Shown piece by piece: positions 14,917 through 23,932 of a stretch of 64,000 nt of DNA (the stretch's first letter is position 1; every line of letters begins with the position of its first letter). Source of the DNA: Siccirubricoccus sp. G192. Its GTDB lineage: Bacteria > Pseudomonadota > Alphaproteobacteria > Acetobacterales > Acetobacteraceae. Under the pieces are notes generated by a model. It was not told where the DNA came from and did not search any database. It worked only from the letters and a program-made list of their open reading frames with translations. The position numbers and the translations under genes were made by a program. The DNA lies in contig NZ_JAHREN010000001.1 in the NCBI RefSeq assembly GCF_019084075.1, positions 496,001 through 560,000 on the forward strand, given 5' to 3'.

Positions 14917-17389
14917 ATGCCGCCGCCCGAATCCGCCGCCCGCGATGCGGGTGGCCGTTTCCTGGCGAGAGGGACACCGAAGCCGGTGGCTCCCCCCGCC
15001 GGGGCCGAAAGGCTGGCGCGGGCGGCTACGTGGTTTCCTCTGGAGCGGCGTCGTGCTGGGCGGCCTTGCCCTGGTTGGCGCCGCGGTGTCGGACACGGTG
15101 AAAGACCAGGCGAAGGGACTGTTCGGCAGCGCCCTCTCCGGCACCTCGCAGGAGGCTTGCGCGGTCCGCGAATGGTGGGCGCGCAATTTCCGGCAGCGTC
15201 CCGGCGCCGGACCCGGGCCGCTTCCGCATCCTGGTCTCCCGCCTGCACCATGACGACGGCAGGCTCAGCCAGCAGGTTGCCGCGGCCTTCACCGGCGAGC
15301 GTGGCTTCCGCGTCGTCACCACCTGCCGCAGCATCAGCCTCGATGGCGAGGACCGGTTCGAGGCGGAAACCGAGGCCGAGCGGCTGGCCGAGGCGCTGCG
15401 GGCCGGGCGCGGAGCGGATCTGATCGTCTGGGGCCAGGTGGCCGATGCCGGCGCCGGGGCGGTGCGGCTGTGGTTCTCGGCGCCTTCGGTCCGGCCGCGC
15501 ATGACGCGCGAGCCCTGGAAGATCGAGCAGGGCAGCCTGCGCGGCGAATTCCAGGCGGGAATTCGCCCTGGCGCTGCAGGCGGTGGCACTGGCCTCGGTG
15601 CCGCAGGGCGACGAGACCCGGGGGCGGGCAATTGCCGACCTCCTGCGGCCGCGCCTGCCACGGCTGCGCAGCCTGCTGGCGAACCCGCCCGCCGCGCTCT
15701 CGGCCGAGGAACAGGCTTCGCTGCGCCGGAGCCTGGCCTTCGGTCTGGTGACCTATGGCGATCAGGCAGGCGACAATGCCGCCTTGCGGGAAGCAGTTGC
15801 GCTGCGTCGCCAGGGGTTGCTCGACCGTCCCCGCGAGCATGTGCCGCTCGATTGGGCAATGGCGCAGCACAACCTCGGCTTCGCACTGGAGACGCTCGGA
15901 GGACGGGAGAGCGGGACGGCCCGGCTGGAGGAGGCTGTGGCGGCCTATCGGGTGGCGCTGGAGGAACGGACGCGCGAGCGGGTGCCGCTCGACTGGGCGG
16001 CGACGCAGAACAACCTCGGCAATGCCCTCTGGAGGCTCGGGGAGCGCGAGGGCGGCACGGCGCGGCTGGAGCAGGCGGTATCGGCCTATCTGGCGGCTCT
16101 GGAGGAGTACACGCGCGAGCGGGTGCCGCTCGACTGGGCGATGACGCAGAACAACCTCGGCAATGCGCTCTGGGCGCTTGGCGAGCGGGAGAGCGGCACG
16201 GCGCGGCTGGAGGAGGCTGTCGAAGCCTACCGGGCGGCTCTGGACGAGTGGACGCGGCAGCGTGTGCCGCTGCTCTGGGCAACGGCGCAGAACAATCTCG
16301 GAAGCGCGCTGTCGGGACTCGGGAAGCGGGAGAGCGGCACGGCGCGGCTGGAGGAGGCGGTGGCGGCTTATCGGGCGGCGCTGGAGGAGCGGACGCGCGA
16401 GCGGGTGCCGCTCGACTGGGCGGCGACGCAGAACAACCTCGGCACCGCGCTGACAACGCTCGGTGAGCGGGGGGAGCGACACGGCGCGGCTGGAGGCGGC
16501 GGTCGTGGCCTACCGGGCGGCGCTGGAGGAATACACCCACGAGCGGGTCCCGCTCCTTTGGGCGGTGACGCAGAACAACCTTGGCAATGCACTGGAAACC
16601 CTCGGCGAGCGGGAGAGCGGCACGGTGCGGCTGGAGGGGGCGGTGGCGGCCTATCGGGCAGCGCTGGAGGAGCGGAGGCGCGAGCTTGTGCCGCTCGACT
16701 GGGCAGCGACGCAGAACAATCTCGGCAACGCGCTGTTGACGCTCGGCGAACGGGAGAGCGACACGGCAGGGCTGGAGCAAGCGGTCGCTGCCTACCAAGC
16801 GGCGCTGGAGGAATACACCCGCGAGCGGGTGCCGCTCCACTGGGCCATGACGCAGAACAACCTCGGCAACGCCCTCCAGACGCTCGGCTCGCGCGAAGGC
16901 GGCACGGCGCGGCTGGAGGAGGCGGTAGCGGCCTATCGGGCGGCGCTGGAGGAGAGGATGCGCGAGCGGGTGCCGCTGGACTGGGCGACGACGCAGAACA
17001 ACCTCGGCACTGCGCTGTGGAGTCTCGGCTCGCACGAGAGCGGCACGGCGTGGCTGGAGGAGGCTGTCGAAGCCTACCGAGCGGCGCTGGCAGAGCGGAC
17101 GCGCGAGCGGGTGCCCTTCCTCTGGGCACAGACAATGGAAAACCTTGCCCTTGCCGAAGAGACGCTTGGCGACAGGACCACTGGCCGCGCCCAGCTTCAG
17201 GCGGCACTTACCGCCTGCGAGGCGGCGCTGGAGGAATATCGCCGTGCCGGCGCGGCCTTCTACATCGAGAAGGCCACCCGCCTGCACAAGCGCTTGCAGG
17301 AAAGGCTTGCCTCCGCACCATCTTCTGAACTACAGGAAAATAAACCTGACGATCCAGCCTGGGTCCTGCCCTCCAAGCCCTCCGAATAA
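14917..17389 (+). CDS. Membrane-anchored TPR repeat protein (four frameshifts)
   Basis: ATG at 14917 follows GGAGG by 5 nt and begins MPPPESAARDAGGRF. Reading through an extra C at 14992-14997 gives a membrane segment (FLWSGVVLGGLALVGAAV), then a domain with FRILVSRLHHDDGRLSQQ and ADLIVWGQVADAGAG. After that come ten tandem units of about 47 residues built on VPLDWAxTQNNLGNALxxLG, i.e. Kinesin-light-chain-like TPRs. Further single-base breaks lie near 15209, 15557-15559 and 16469-16474. Corrected, it is one protein of about 820 residues, probably a scaffold facing the cytosol or periplasm. The sequence does not show its partner. Confidence 0.72.
15850..17130 (+). repeat. In-gene tandem array of ten ~141-bp units (TPR coding repeats)
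   Basis: Ten copies of a roughly 141-bp unit encode the TPR modules. Each carries a near-identical stretch around GCAGAACAACCTCGGCAA and GAGCGGGTGCCGCTC, giving direct repeats in the DNA. Such arrays recombine easily, so unit number may differ between strains or be wrong in short-read assemblies. The repetition also creates long false open frames on the other strand. Confidence 0.85.
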
Positions 17390-17493
17390 AGCGCCGAATT
17401 CTAAAAATCCAAAATCCCGGCAGCCGAATTCGGCAGCAGAATTAAACGCCTGCCGCCGACCTCCCGCTCCCGGTTTTTAGCCGGTTTTAGCTT
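17390..17493. other. AT-richer spacer between convergent genes
   Basis: This 104-bp spacer separates the convergent TPR and dehydrogenase genes and is clearly less GC-rich than its neighbours. It contains repeated CCGAATTC and CGGTTTTTAGCCGGTTTTAG tracts. No clean stem followed by a T run is visible on either strand, so no terminator is called. Confidence 0.5.
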
Positions 17494-18441
17494 TCAGCCC
17501 TCCTCCCTGAGCACCTTGGCCGCCGCCAGCAGCGCCCGCTCATACCGCGCCCGCTCCTTCGCCGCGCTCTCCTCGGTCCAGGTCCAGAACCCCTGCCCGG
17601 TCTTCGGCCCGAGCTTCCCTTCCTCCACCAGCCGCGCCAGGGTCGGGCTCGGCTCCGCATTCGTGGCCAGCGAGGGGTAGATCGTGCGCGCCGCCGCCAA
17701 TTGCGTCTCCAGCCCGGCGAGTTCCTTCTGCATGATCGGCCCGGCGGCGAGGTAGCGGAAGCCGAAGGCGTAGCGCACCGCGTTGTCCACGTCCTCGGCG
17801 CTGGCCAGGCCGGAATCGATCACCGCGAAGGCTTCCCGCATCAGCGCGTGCTGGATGCGGTTCGCCAGGAACCCCGGCACATCGCGCGCCACGCGGATCA
17901 CCTTGCGGCCGAGCCCCGCCATGATCTCCGCCAGCCGGTCGCAGGCGGCGCGGTCGGTGTATTCGCCCTGCACCACCTCGACCCCCGGCACCAGATGCGC
18001 CGGCAGGAAGAAGTGCAGGTTCGCCATGCGCTCCCGCGTCGCGCAGCCCTCGGTGATGTCGGTGATGCGGAAGCCGGAGGCATTGCTGGCGATCGGCACC
18101 GCGGGCGGCACCAGCCGGTCGAGTTCCGCGAAGACGGCGCGCTTGAGGTCGAGGCGTTCCGGCACCGCCTCCACCACCACATCCGCATCGCCGAAGCCGA
18201 CATCGGCCAGGCTCGCCACCAGATCCAGCGCCTCCACCCGCGCCGGCTGGCCCCCGAGCTGCGCGATCGAGGCGCTGACGCGGTCGAGCCGCGCGGGCCA
18301 GGCGGCGCGGTCCGGCTCCACCGCCGTCACCCGCCAGCCGCCGGCCAGGAAGATGGCGGCGATGTCGCAGCCCATCAGGCCGAAGCCGATGATGGCGGCA
18401 TGGCCCGGCGCGGGCGTCGGATCGGCGGCAGGCTCGGTCAT
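17494..18441 (-). CDS. 3-hydroxyacyl-CoA dehydrogenase family protein
   Basis: A 315-residue NAD-dependent dehydrogenase of the HCDH family. The Rossmann motif AIIGFGLMGCDIAAIFLAGG lies near residues 17-36. DVVVEAVPERLDLKR is the conserved NAD/substrate loop, ASNASGFRITDI holds the strand before the catalytic His, and NLHFFLPAHLVPGVEVV places that His. The C-terminal dimer domain reads KVIRVARDVPGFLANRIQHA. Members oxidise 3-hydroxyacyl-CoA or 3-hydroxy acids such as carnitine; the exact substrate is unclear. The start is MTEPAADPTP (18439-18441), since the longer frame runs back through a palindromic repeat. Confidence 0.88.
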   Translation of the reverse strand: MTEPAADPTPAPGHAAIIGFGLMGCDIAAIFLAGGWRVTAVEPDRAAWPARLDRVSASIAQLGGQPARVEALDLVASLADVGFGDADVVVEAVPERLDLKRAVFAELDRLVPPAVPIASNASGFRITDITEGCATRERMANLHFFLPAHLVPGVEVVQGEYTDRAACDRLAEIMAGLGRKVIRVARDVPGFLANRIQHALMREAFAVIDSGLASAEDVDNAVRYAFGFRYLAAGPIMQKELAGLETQLAAARTIYPSLATNAEPSPTLARLVEEGKLGPKTGQGFWTWTEESAAKERARYERALLAAAKVLREEG

Positions 18442-18476
18442 GGTGTCTCGGTCCCGTCTGGTTGGCGGGCCGGAGA

Positions 18477-18580
18477 CTAGACCACAGTCCTCCGGACTGT
18501 GATCCAGTCTTTGCAGGAGCGGCCAACTTTGCCGTCCTGGCCGGAAGCGCACGTTTCCGGCCAGGACGGCGTTGGTCTAG
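18477..18580. repeat. 104-bp palindromic element with CTAG ends
   Basis: The element starts CTAGACCACAG and ends GTTGGTCTAG, so the termini are inverted. Inside are two hairpins: CACAGTCC/GGACTGTG, and CCGTCCTGGCCGGA paired with TCCGGCCAGGACGG. It fills the gap between two minus-strand genes. The terminal CTA at 18577-18579 provides the TAG stop of the redoxin/oxygenase gene, the same arrangement as the TAGAGC elements elsewhere. No second copy of this sequence is in the window. Confidence 0.75.
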
Positions 18581-19689
18581 ACCTCCGCCGCCGCCGCTTC
18601 CACCAAGCTGCCCTGGTTGGCCTCCCGCAGCCGGGCCGCCGCATCGTCATAGAGGAAGGGCAGCGTCGCGTAGCGCCGCCCCGCGCGCACCGGCGTCGCC
18701 TCATGCAGCAATGAGCAGGAGAAGACCACCGCGCCGCCGGGCGGCGGCCGGTAGCGGCGCGGGCCGAATTCCGGGAACCACAGCTCGCCGCCCTCGAAGC
18801 CGTCGTTCAGGTTGATGGTGACGGCGAAGCGGCGATGCGCGGTGCCGGGCGTGGTATTGTCGCGATGGGCGCGGAAATGCCCGCCCTCGGCGCTGTCGTA
18901 GCAGGCGACGATGTAGCGCTCGATCCGGGTCGGGTCGAACTGGAAGGCCTTGCGCATCTCGGGTGCGATCCGCCGGGCGATGCGGGCGCGCAGCGCCGCC
19001 TGCAATTCCGGGTCCTCGATATCCGCGTCGCGGCGGCGCTTATGGGCGGGGTTGAGGGCGCCGATGGTCCTGCCGTCCCGCTCCACCATGAAGCCGCTCT
19101 CGGCCCCGCCATTGGCTTCGTACCCATCGATCAGCGCCTGGCAGAGCGCGGGCTCCAGCACCCGCGGCAGCACCAGCACCGGCGCCGGCACCTCCTGCCC
19201 CGCATGTTCGCCGGCCGGCGGCAGGCGGCGTAGCAGGCCGATCAGCTCAGGCAATTGCGCCAGCGGCGCGGAGGCGATCACCCGCAGCAGCGGGTCGAGC
19301 AGGAAGGCGGCCGGGCGGTAGAGCAGCGGCTTCGCCTCGCGCTGCAACACCCCGTAGCGCTCGCTCACCGCGCCGTCGCGGTCGAGGAAGACGCGGAGCC
19401 CCGGGATCTGGTCGCGCGGCCCGCCTTCGGCCGCATCGGCGGGGTCCATGCTGATGGCGAAGGCGCTGGCATTGAGGTCGTTGAAGACCCCCTCCGCCCG
19501 GGCCTCGCGCAGCGCCCGCACCGCCTGGGCGGAGGCCGGGTTCGTGGCGGGGCCGAGGAAGGCCAGCAGCACGTAGCGCCCGGCGACGGAGGCGAAGTTA
19601 AAGCGCGGATTGGCCGCGGTCGGGGCGAAGAACCAGGGCGCCGGGTCGCCGGGCGTCGGGCGGAAGGCGATGGTATCCGGCGGGGCCAT
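18577..19689 (-). CDS. Redoxin-like domain fused to a 2-oxoglutarate/Fe(II) oxygenase
   Basis: About 370 residues in two domains. Residues 1-150 have an AhpC/TSA-like fold pattern (GDPAPWFFAP; GRYVLLAFLG; FLDRDGAVSERYGV), but the peroxidatic cysteine position reads PATNPAS, so no such Cys is present. The C-terminal part is a prolyl-4-hydroxylase-like 2OG oxygenase: iron ligands HFRAHRDNT and a distal His in LLHEATPVRAGRRYA, with Arg in GRRYA likely binding 2-oxoglutarate. Substrate unknown. The start at MAPPDTIAF is chosen by fit to the domain; an upstream GTG is possible and neither has a good Shine-Dalgarno. Confidence 0.8.
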   Translation of the reverse strand: MAPPDTIAFRPTPGDPAPWFFAPTAANPRFNFASVAGRYVLLAFLGPATNPASAQAVRALREARAEGVFNDLNASAFAISMDPADAAEGGPRDQIPGLRVFLDRDGAVSERYGVLQREAKPLLYRPAAFLLDPLLRVIASAPLAQLPELIGLLRRLPPAGEHAGQEVPAPVLVLPRVLEPALCQALIDGYEANGGAESGFMVERDGRTIGALNPAHKRRRDADIEDPELQAALRARIARRIAPEMRKAFQFDPTRIERYIVACYDSAEGGHFRAHRDNTTPGTAHRRFAVTINLNDGFEGGELWFPEFGPRRYRPPPGGAVVFSCSLLHEATPVRAGRRYATLPFLYDDAAARLREANQGSLVEAAAAEV

Positions 19690-19806
19690 GGCGGGACTCG
19701 TGCAGGAGGACGGGGCCGGTCCCAGAATGGGTCCGGCCACGCCACAACCATATCGGCAAAATCACCTATATGACATTCTACTTTCCGCGAAGAATCCGCG
19801 AATGCC

Positions 19807-21182
19807 CTATCGCGACCCCCAGACCCCCCGCCGCACCGCCGCCGCGTTGATCGCGCCATACGAGGTGATGCCGAGCGCCACCGCCAGGAACTGGCCCTCC
19901 AGCCCCCAGCCCAGCGCATCGCCGAGCAGCCAGCCGCCGCCCACCGCCAGGACGAGCCGCGACAGCGCCGCCGCCACCGGCCAGCGCATCCGCCCCGCGC
20001 CCATGGCGGCGAAATAGAGCGCCATGCCCACCCCGAAGGCCGGCATGGCGGGGCCGACATAGCCGAGCGCGCTGGTGGCGATCAATACCACCTCCGGGTC
20101 GCTGGCGAAGAGCCTGGCGGTCGCGCCGGGATACAGGCTGACCAGCAGCCCGAAGGGGCCCGTCAGCGCCAGCGCCAGCAGCCCGCCCGCCCAGGCGGTG
20201 CGCCGGGCGGTCTGCCAGTCGCCGGCGCCGGCCGCGCGGCCGACCAGCGCGGTCAGGGCCGAGCCGACGCCGAAGGCCAGCGGCACGATCAGGAATTCCA
20301 GCCGCGCCGAGATGCCATAGGCCGCGACGGCCGCCGCCCCATGCACCGCGATCCGCGCCGTGACCAGGATGGTGGCGAGGTTGGACAACGCCGCCATGGC
20401 GCAGGCGATCAACCCGACCGAGAGGATGCGCCCGAACAACGGCAATTGCAGCCGCACCCGCAGCGTCGGCCGGAAGCCCGCGCCGCCCCCCCAGCACCAC
20501 CGCCGCCATGCCGAGCGTCGCCCCCGCCATCACCGCGGCGAAGGCCATGCCCGAGCCGGCCAGCCCCTGCCCCCCCCGGCTCCATCAGCGCCCAGGCGAG
20601 CGGCGGATAGGCCAGCCAGGCCAGCAGCAGCACGCGGGAGGCCAGCGCATGCCGGCCGCCGCCGCGCAGCACGGAGGCGAGCGTATTGGCCAGCCAGGCC
20701 GGGATTGCGCCGACGCCGAACATCCAGACGGCATAGGAGGCCGCGGCCTCGGCCGCCTCGGCACCGCCGATCAGCCCGAGCAAAGCGTGCGGGAAGCCCG
20801 CCAGCAGCACCGCGAAGGCCAGGCCGAAGCCCAGCGCGATCACCACCGCATGCAGCACCAGGGCCGAGGCTTCCTCCCGCCGCCCGGCGCCCAGCGCCCG
20901 GGCGATGGCGGAGACCACGCCGCCGCCCATGGCGCCGGCGGACATCTGCTGCAACAGCAGCACGAAGGGCAGCATCACCGCCCAGCCGGCCAGCGCCGCC
21001 GTCCCCTGCCGCGCGGCGAGCCAGGGCTCCACCAATTGGCAGGCGGATTGCACGGCGGCGAGCAGGGTGGTGGGCGCGGCCAGGGCCAGCACGCGGCGCA
21101 GCAGCACCGGCCAGGGCGTGGCGGAGGGCGCCGGGCTTGCCGGGCCGCTGGCGGCGGTGAGGCTGGAAAGGCCCTCAGGCAT
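19807..21182 (-). CDS. MATE family multidrug efflux transporter (two frameshifts)
   Basis: A MATE antiporter exporting cationic or aromatic compounds using Na+ or H+. The N-terminal half begins MPEGLSSLTAASG and includes PTTLLAAVQSACQLVEPWLA. The C-terminal half includes GISARLEFLIVPLAFGVGSA and ends RRGVWGSR. The two are joined through single extra bases in C runs at 20570-20577 and 20486-20492 (plus strand); removing one from each gives 457 residues and twelve membrane segments, the usual size. The start (21180-21182) overlaps the hxlR stop by 8 bp, so the regulator and pump form one unit. Confidence 0.85.
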
Positions 21183-21666
21183 GATCCGCCTCCTGCCTGG
21201 CCAGCCTTGCCCGCATGGCATCGGAGGCGCCGGGGCCGGGCAGGGCGCGCACCGCTTCCGGCCCCAATTCCCGCCCATCGCCGCCGAGCAGCGGCGGCGC
21301 CACCACCTCCCGCCCCGTCGCGGCTTCCTGCAGGACCACCGGCGGGCCCTCGGGGCCGGTCATCCAGCAATCCGCCCAGCGCTTGAGGGCGACATAGGCG
21401 GGGAAGAAGTCGCGGCCCTTGGCGGTGAGCCGGTATTCGTGCCGGGCGCCGGGGCCGGGCACCCGTTCCAGCACCTCATGCTCCACCAGCGCCCGCAGCC
21501 GGGCGCTCAGGATATTGGGGGCGATGCCGAGGTTGCGCTGGAATTCGTCGAAGCGGGTGGTGCCGTAGAAGGCTTCCCGCAGCACCAGGATGGCCCAGCG
21601 CTCGCCCAGCACCGCCATGGAGCGGGCGACGGGGCAGAGCCTGTGGCTGAAATCGGTGAGGCCCAT
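21175..21666 (-). CDS. HxlR family transcriptional regulator
   Basis: A 163-residue winged-helix regulator. The HxlR pattern is clear: CPVARSMAVLGERWAILVLR, then RFDEFQRNLGIAPNILSARL as recognition helix and LTAKGRDFFPAYVALKRWAD. A C-terminal extension of about 60 residues is not typical and may sense a ligand. I start at MGLTDFSHRL (21664-21666); the open frame continues upstream into a palindrome, where translation would be unlikely. Position ahead of an overlapping MATE gene suggests it controls that pump and, through the palindrome, itself. Confidence 0.9.
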   Translation of the reverse strand: MGLTDFSHRLCPVARSMAVLGERWAILVLREAFYGTTRFDEFQRNLGIAPNILSARLRALVEHEVLERVPGPGARHEYRLTAKGRDFFPAYVALKRWADCWMTGPEGPPVVLQEAATGREVVAPPLLGGDGRELGPEAVRALPGPGASDAMRARLARQEADHA

Positions 21667-21678
21667 GGGTGGGGTTCC

Positions 21679-21728
21679 AAAAGACTTGCAAGATGCAAGC
21701 ATTCCAGCTTGCATCTTGCAAGTCTTTT
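21679..21728. promoter_or_regulatory. Perfect 22-bp inverted repeat upstream of hxlR (probable operator)
   Basis: The arms at 21679-21700 and 21707-21728 are perfect complements around a 6-base loop; each arm contains CTTGCAAGATGCAAG. The repeat starts 12 bp before the hxlR start codon and is AT-rich in a GC-rich context, fitting an operator for a dimeric HxlR regulator. Because both sides end in TTTT it could also fold as a bidirectional terminator for the upstream FMN oxidase gene, whose stop is 12 bp away. Both roles are compatible. Confidence 0.65.
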
Positions 21729-21739
21729 CCGGGAAACCC

Positions 21740-22897
21740 CTATCCCGCCCCGAGCAGGTCCGGCGTGAGCTCCGCCAGGCTGCCGCAGCCCGCCAGCCGC
21801 ATGGCGCTGGCGAGTTCCGCCACCAGCCGCTCCAGCACGGATTGCACGCCCTGCGCGCCCCCGAGCGTCAGCCCCCACCAGACCGGCCGGCCGATCGCCA
21901 CCGCATCGGCCCCGGCCGCCAGCGCCTTCAACACGTCAAGGCCCCGGCGCGGCCCGCTGTCGAGCAGCACCGGCACCCGTCGCTCCACCACCGCGGCGAT
22001 CCGCGGCAGCGCCGCCAGGCTGGCCGGGGCGCCATCGAATTGCCGCCCGCCATGGCTGGAGACGATGATCCCGCCGGCCCCCGCGCGCAGCGCCGCCGTC
22101 GCATCCCCGGCCGAGAGGATGCCCTTCAGCACCAGCGGCAGGGCGGTGCGGGCCCGCAGCCATGCCACATCCGCCCAGGTGAGGCCGGCATCGGTGCCGC
22201 CCATCAGCGGGTGCGGGTAGTCCGGCCGGTCGTTGCCGGCGCCGAGCGCCGCCGGCGTGGTGAAGCCATGCCCCAGGTCGCGCTCGCGGAAGGCGCCGAC
22301 CGGCGCATCCACCGTCAGCACCAGCGCGCCATAGCCCGCCGCCTCCGCCCGCCGCGCCAGGTCGAGCAGGATGCCGCGGTCGCGCGGGACATAGAGCTGG
22401 AACCAGCGCGGCGCGCCCGGCCTGGCGGCCTCCATGGCGGCGGCGATGGCCTCCAGGCCATGGGTGGCGACCATCGCCGCCATGAACAGCGCTCCGGCTG
22501 CCGCGGCGCCCGCGGCGCTGGCCAATTCGCCGCGCGGATGCGCGATGCCCTGCACCCCCATGGGCGCCACCAGCACCGGATGCGGCAGGCGCTGGCCGAA
22601 CAGCGCAAGCCCCAGCTCCGGCGGCCCGGCGCCGGTCAGCAGGCGCGGGGTGACGATGGCCTCGGCGAAGGTCGTGTGATTGCGGCGCTGGGTGAGCTCC
22701 TCGCCCGCCCCGCCGGCGATCCAGTCATAGACCGGCGCGGGCAGCGCGGCGCGCGCCGCCGCCTCCAGCGCCTCCGGGCTGGCGAAGCGGAGCGGCTGGT
22801 CCGGGCCTTGGGCGGGCGTCTGGACCTGCGCCTGGGCGCCGGGCGCCGCCGCGCCGATCGCCGCGCCGGCCAGCACGCCGCGCCGGGTCGGCCGCAT
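21740..22897 (-). CDS. FMN-dependent alpha-hydroxy-acid oxidase/dehydrogenase with Tat-like leader
   Basis: A 385-residue member of the lactate oxidase / L-lactate dehydrogenase (LldD) family. FMN-barrel signatures include LPHPVLVAPMGVQGIAHP, the catalytic His/Arg block GGIIVSSHGGRQFDGAP, and VPVLLDSGPRRGLDVLKALA with GADAVAIGRPVWWG. The N-terminus RPTRRGVLAGAAIGAAAPGA then QAQ is a twin-arginine-like signal, unusual for a family that is normally cytosolic or membrane-associated. It follows glk by 2 bp and probably shares its transcript. 2-Hydroxy acid oxidation is inferred from the family; the substrate is not known. Confidence 0.85.
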   Translation of the reverse strand: MRPTRRGVLAGAAIGAAAPGAQAQVQTPAQGPDQPLRFASPEALEAAARAALPAPVYDWIAGGAGEELTQRRNHTTFAEAIVTPRLLTGAGPPELGLALFGQRLPHPVLVAPMGVQGIAHPRGELASAAGAAAAGALFMAAMVATHGLEAIAAAMEAARPGAPRWFQLYVPRDRGILLDLARRAEAAGYGALVLTVDAPVGAFRERDLGHGFTTPAALGAGNDRPDYPHPLMGGTDAGLTWADVAWLRARTALPLVLKGILSAGDATAALRAGAGGIIVSSHGGRQFDGAPASLAALPRIAAVVERRVPVLLDSGPRRGLDVLKALAAGADAVAIGRPVWWGLTLGGAQGVQSVLERLVAELASAMRLAGCGSLAELTPDLLGAG

Positions 22898-22899
22898 GG

Positions 22900-23841
22900 C
22901 TATAGCCGCCGTGCCAGGGCGGCGAGGCCGAGCATGGCCGCGTCCAGCCGCAGCACCAGCCAGGCGGGCACCGGCGCCAGCCATTCCCCGAACCGCCCCT
23001 TCGCCTCGAACCGCGCGCGGAAGGCCGAGGCCGCCAGGAATTCGGGGAAGCGCGGGCAGATGCCGCCCGCCACGAAAACCCCGCCCCGCGCGCCATAGAG
23101 CAGCGCCAGATCGCCGGCCACGCCGCCGAGGATTGTGCAGAACAGATCCAGCACCTCCCGGCAGAGCGGGCATTCGCCGGAGAGGCCGGCGGCGGTGATC
23201 TCCGCCGCGCTCCGCTGCGGCACCACCAGGCCGCCGATCTCCGCCAGCGCGGCGTGGAGGTTCTCGATCCCCTGGCCGGACAGCACGCGCTCCGCCGAGA
23301 CATGGCCGAAGCGGGTGCGCAGCCGCTCGATCACCGCCGCCTCGCGGGCGTCATGCGCCGCCAGGCTGGCATGGCCGCCCTCGCTCACCAGCGCCCGCTC
23401 CGGCGGCAGGAAGCCGCCGATGCCGAGCCCGGTGCCGGGGCCGAGCACCGCCATCGGCGCCCCCGGCTCCGGCGCGCCGCCGCCTAGCGCCAGCAGGTCC
23501 GGCCCGGCGAGTTCCGGCAGCGACCAGGCCAGCGCCGCGAAGTCGTTCACCACCTGGACCCGGCCGATGCCGAGCATCGCGGCGATCTCCGCCCCATCCA
23601 CCAGCCAGCGGCGATTGGTCAGCCACGCCCGGTTCCCCGCCACCGGCCCGGCCACCGCCAGCACCGCGGCGCGCGGCGGATGGCCCGGCGCCTCCCGCGC
23701 GAGGAAGCCGGCGATGGCCTCGGCGACGCTGGCGACGCTGTCCAGCTTCACCCGGTGCAGCGGGCCGCGCGCCGCGCCCTCAACCAGGGCGAAGCGGGCA
23801 TTGGTGCCGCCGATATCCGCGATCAGCACGGGATCAACCAT
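22900..23841 (-). CDS. glk: Glucokinase
   Basis: A 313-residue ROK-independent Glk-type hexokinase phosphorylating glucose with ATP. The phosphate loop is ADIGGTNARFALVE near residues 8-21. The substrate loop VNDFAALAWSLPEL, the LGPGTGLGIGGFLP block and SEGGHASLAAHD follow. GVFVAGGICPRF near the C-terminus is the adenosine motif. Length matches E. coli Glk (321 aa). It is divergent from the enolase-superfamily gene and followed at 2 bp by the FMN oxidase. Confidence 0.93.
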   Translation of the reverse strand: MVDPVLIADIGGTNARFALVEGAARGPLHRVKLDSVASVAEAIAGFLAREAPGHPPRAAVLAVAGPVAGNRAWLTNRRWLVDGAEIAAMLGIGRVQVVNDFAALAWSLPELAGPDLLALGGGAPEPGAPMAVLGPGTGLGIGGFLPPERALVSEGGHASLAAHDAREAAVIERLRTRFGHVSAERVLSGQGIENLHAALAEIGGLVVPQRSAAEITAAGLSGECPLCREVLDLFCTILGGVAGDLALLYGARGGVFVAGGICPRFPEFLAASAFRARFEAKGRFGEWLAPVPAWLVLRLDAAMLGLAALARRL

Positions 23842-23871
23842 GCCCGGGTCCCATCAGGCTCCGGCGCCGGC

Positions 23872-23877
23872 TTGACA
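23872..23877 (+). promoter_or_regulatory. Candidate -35 box before the enolase-superfamily gene
   Basis: TTGACA, a perfect sigma70 -35 hexamer, occurs at 23872-23877 in the 91-bp divergent region. No convincing -10 hexamer is found 16-18 bases downstream, so this is a candidate only. The ribosome-binding site before ATG 23933 is AAGGAA. Confidence 0.3.
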
Positions 23878-23932
23878 GGCCGGGCGGCCGGTCCGGAAGC
23901 TGGCCGGAATTCCCGGGAAGGAAACGCCTCAG

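Noticed and set aside
15026..17287. 753-codon minus-strand frame across the TPR gene
   Set aside because: It mirrors the 141-bp repeats and reads as Arg/Pro/Ala repeats; the plus strand encodes clear TPR units.
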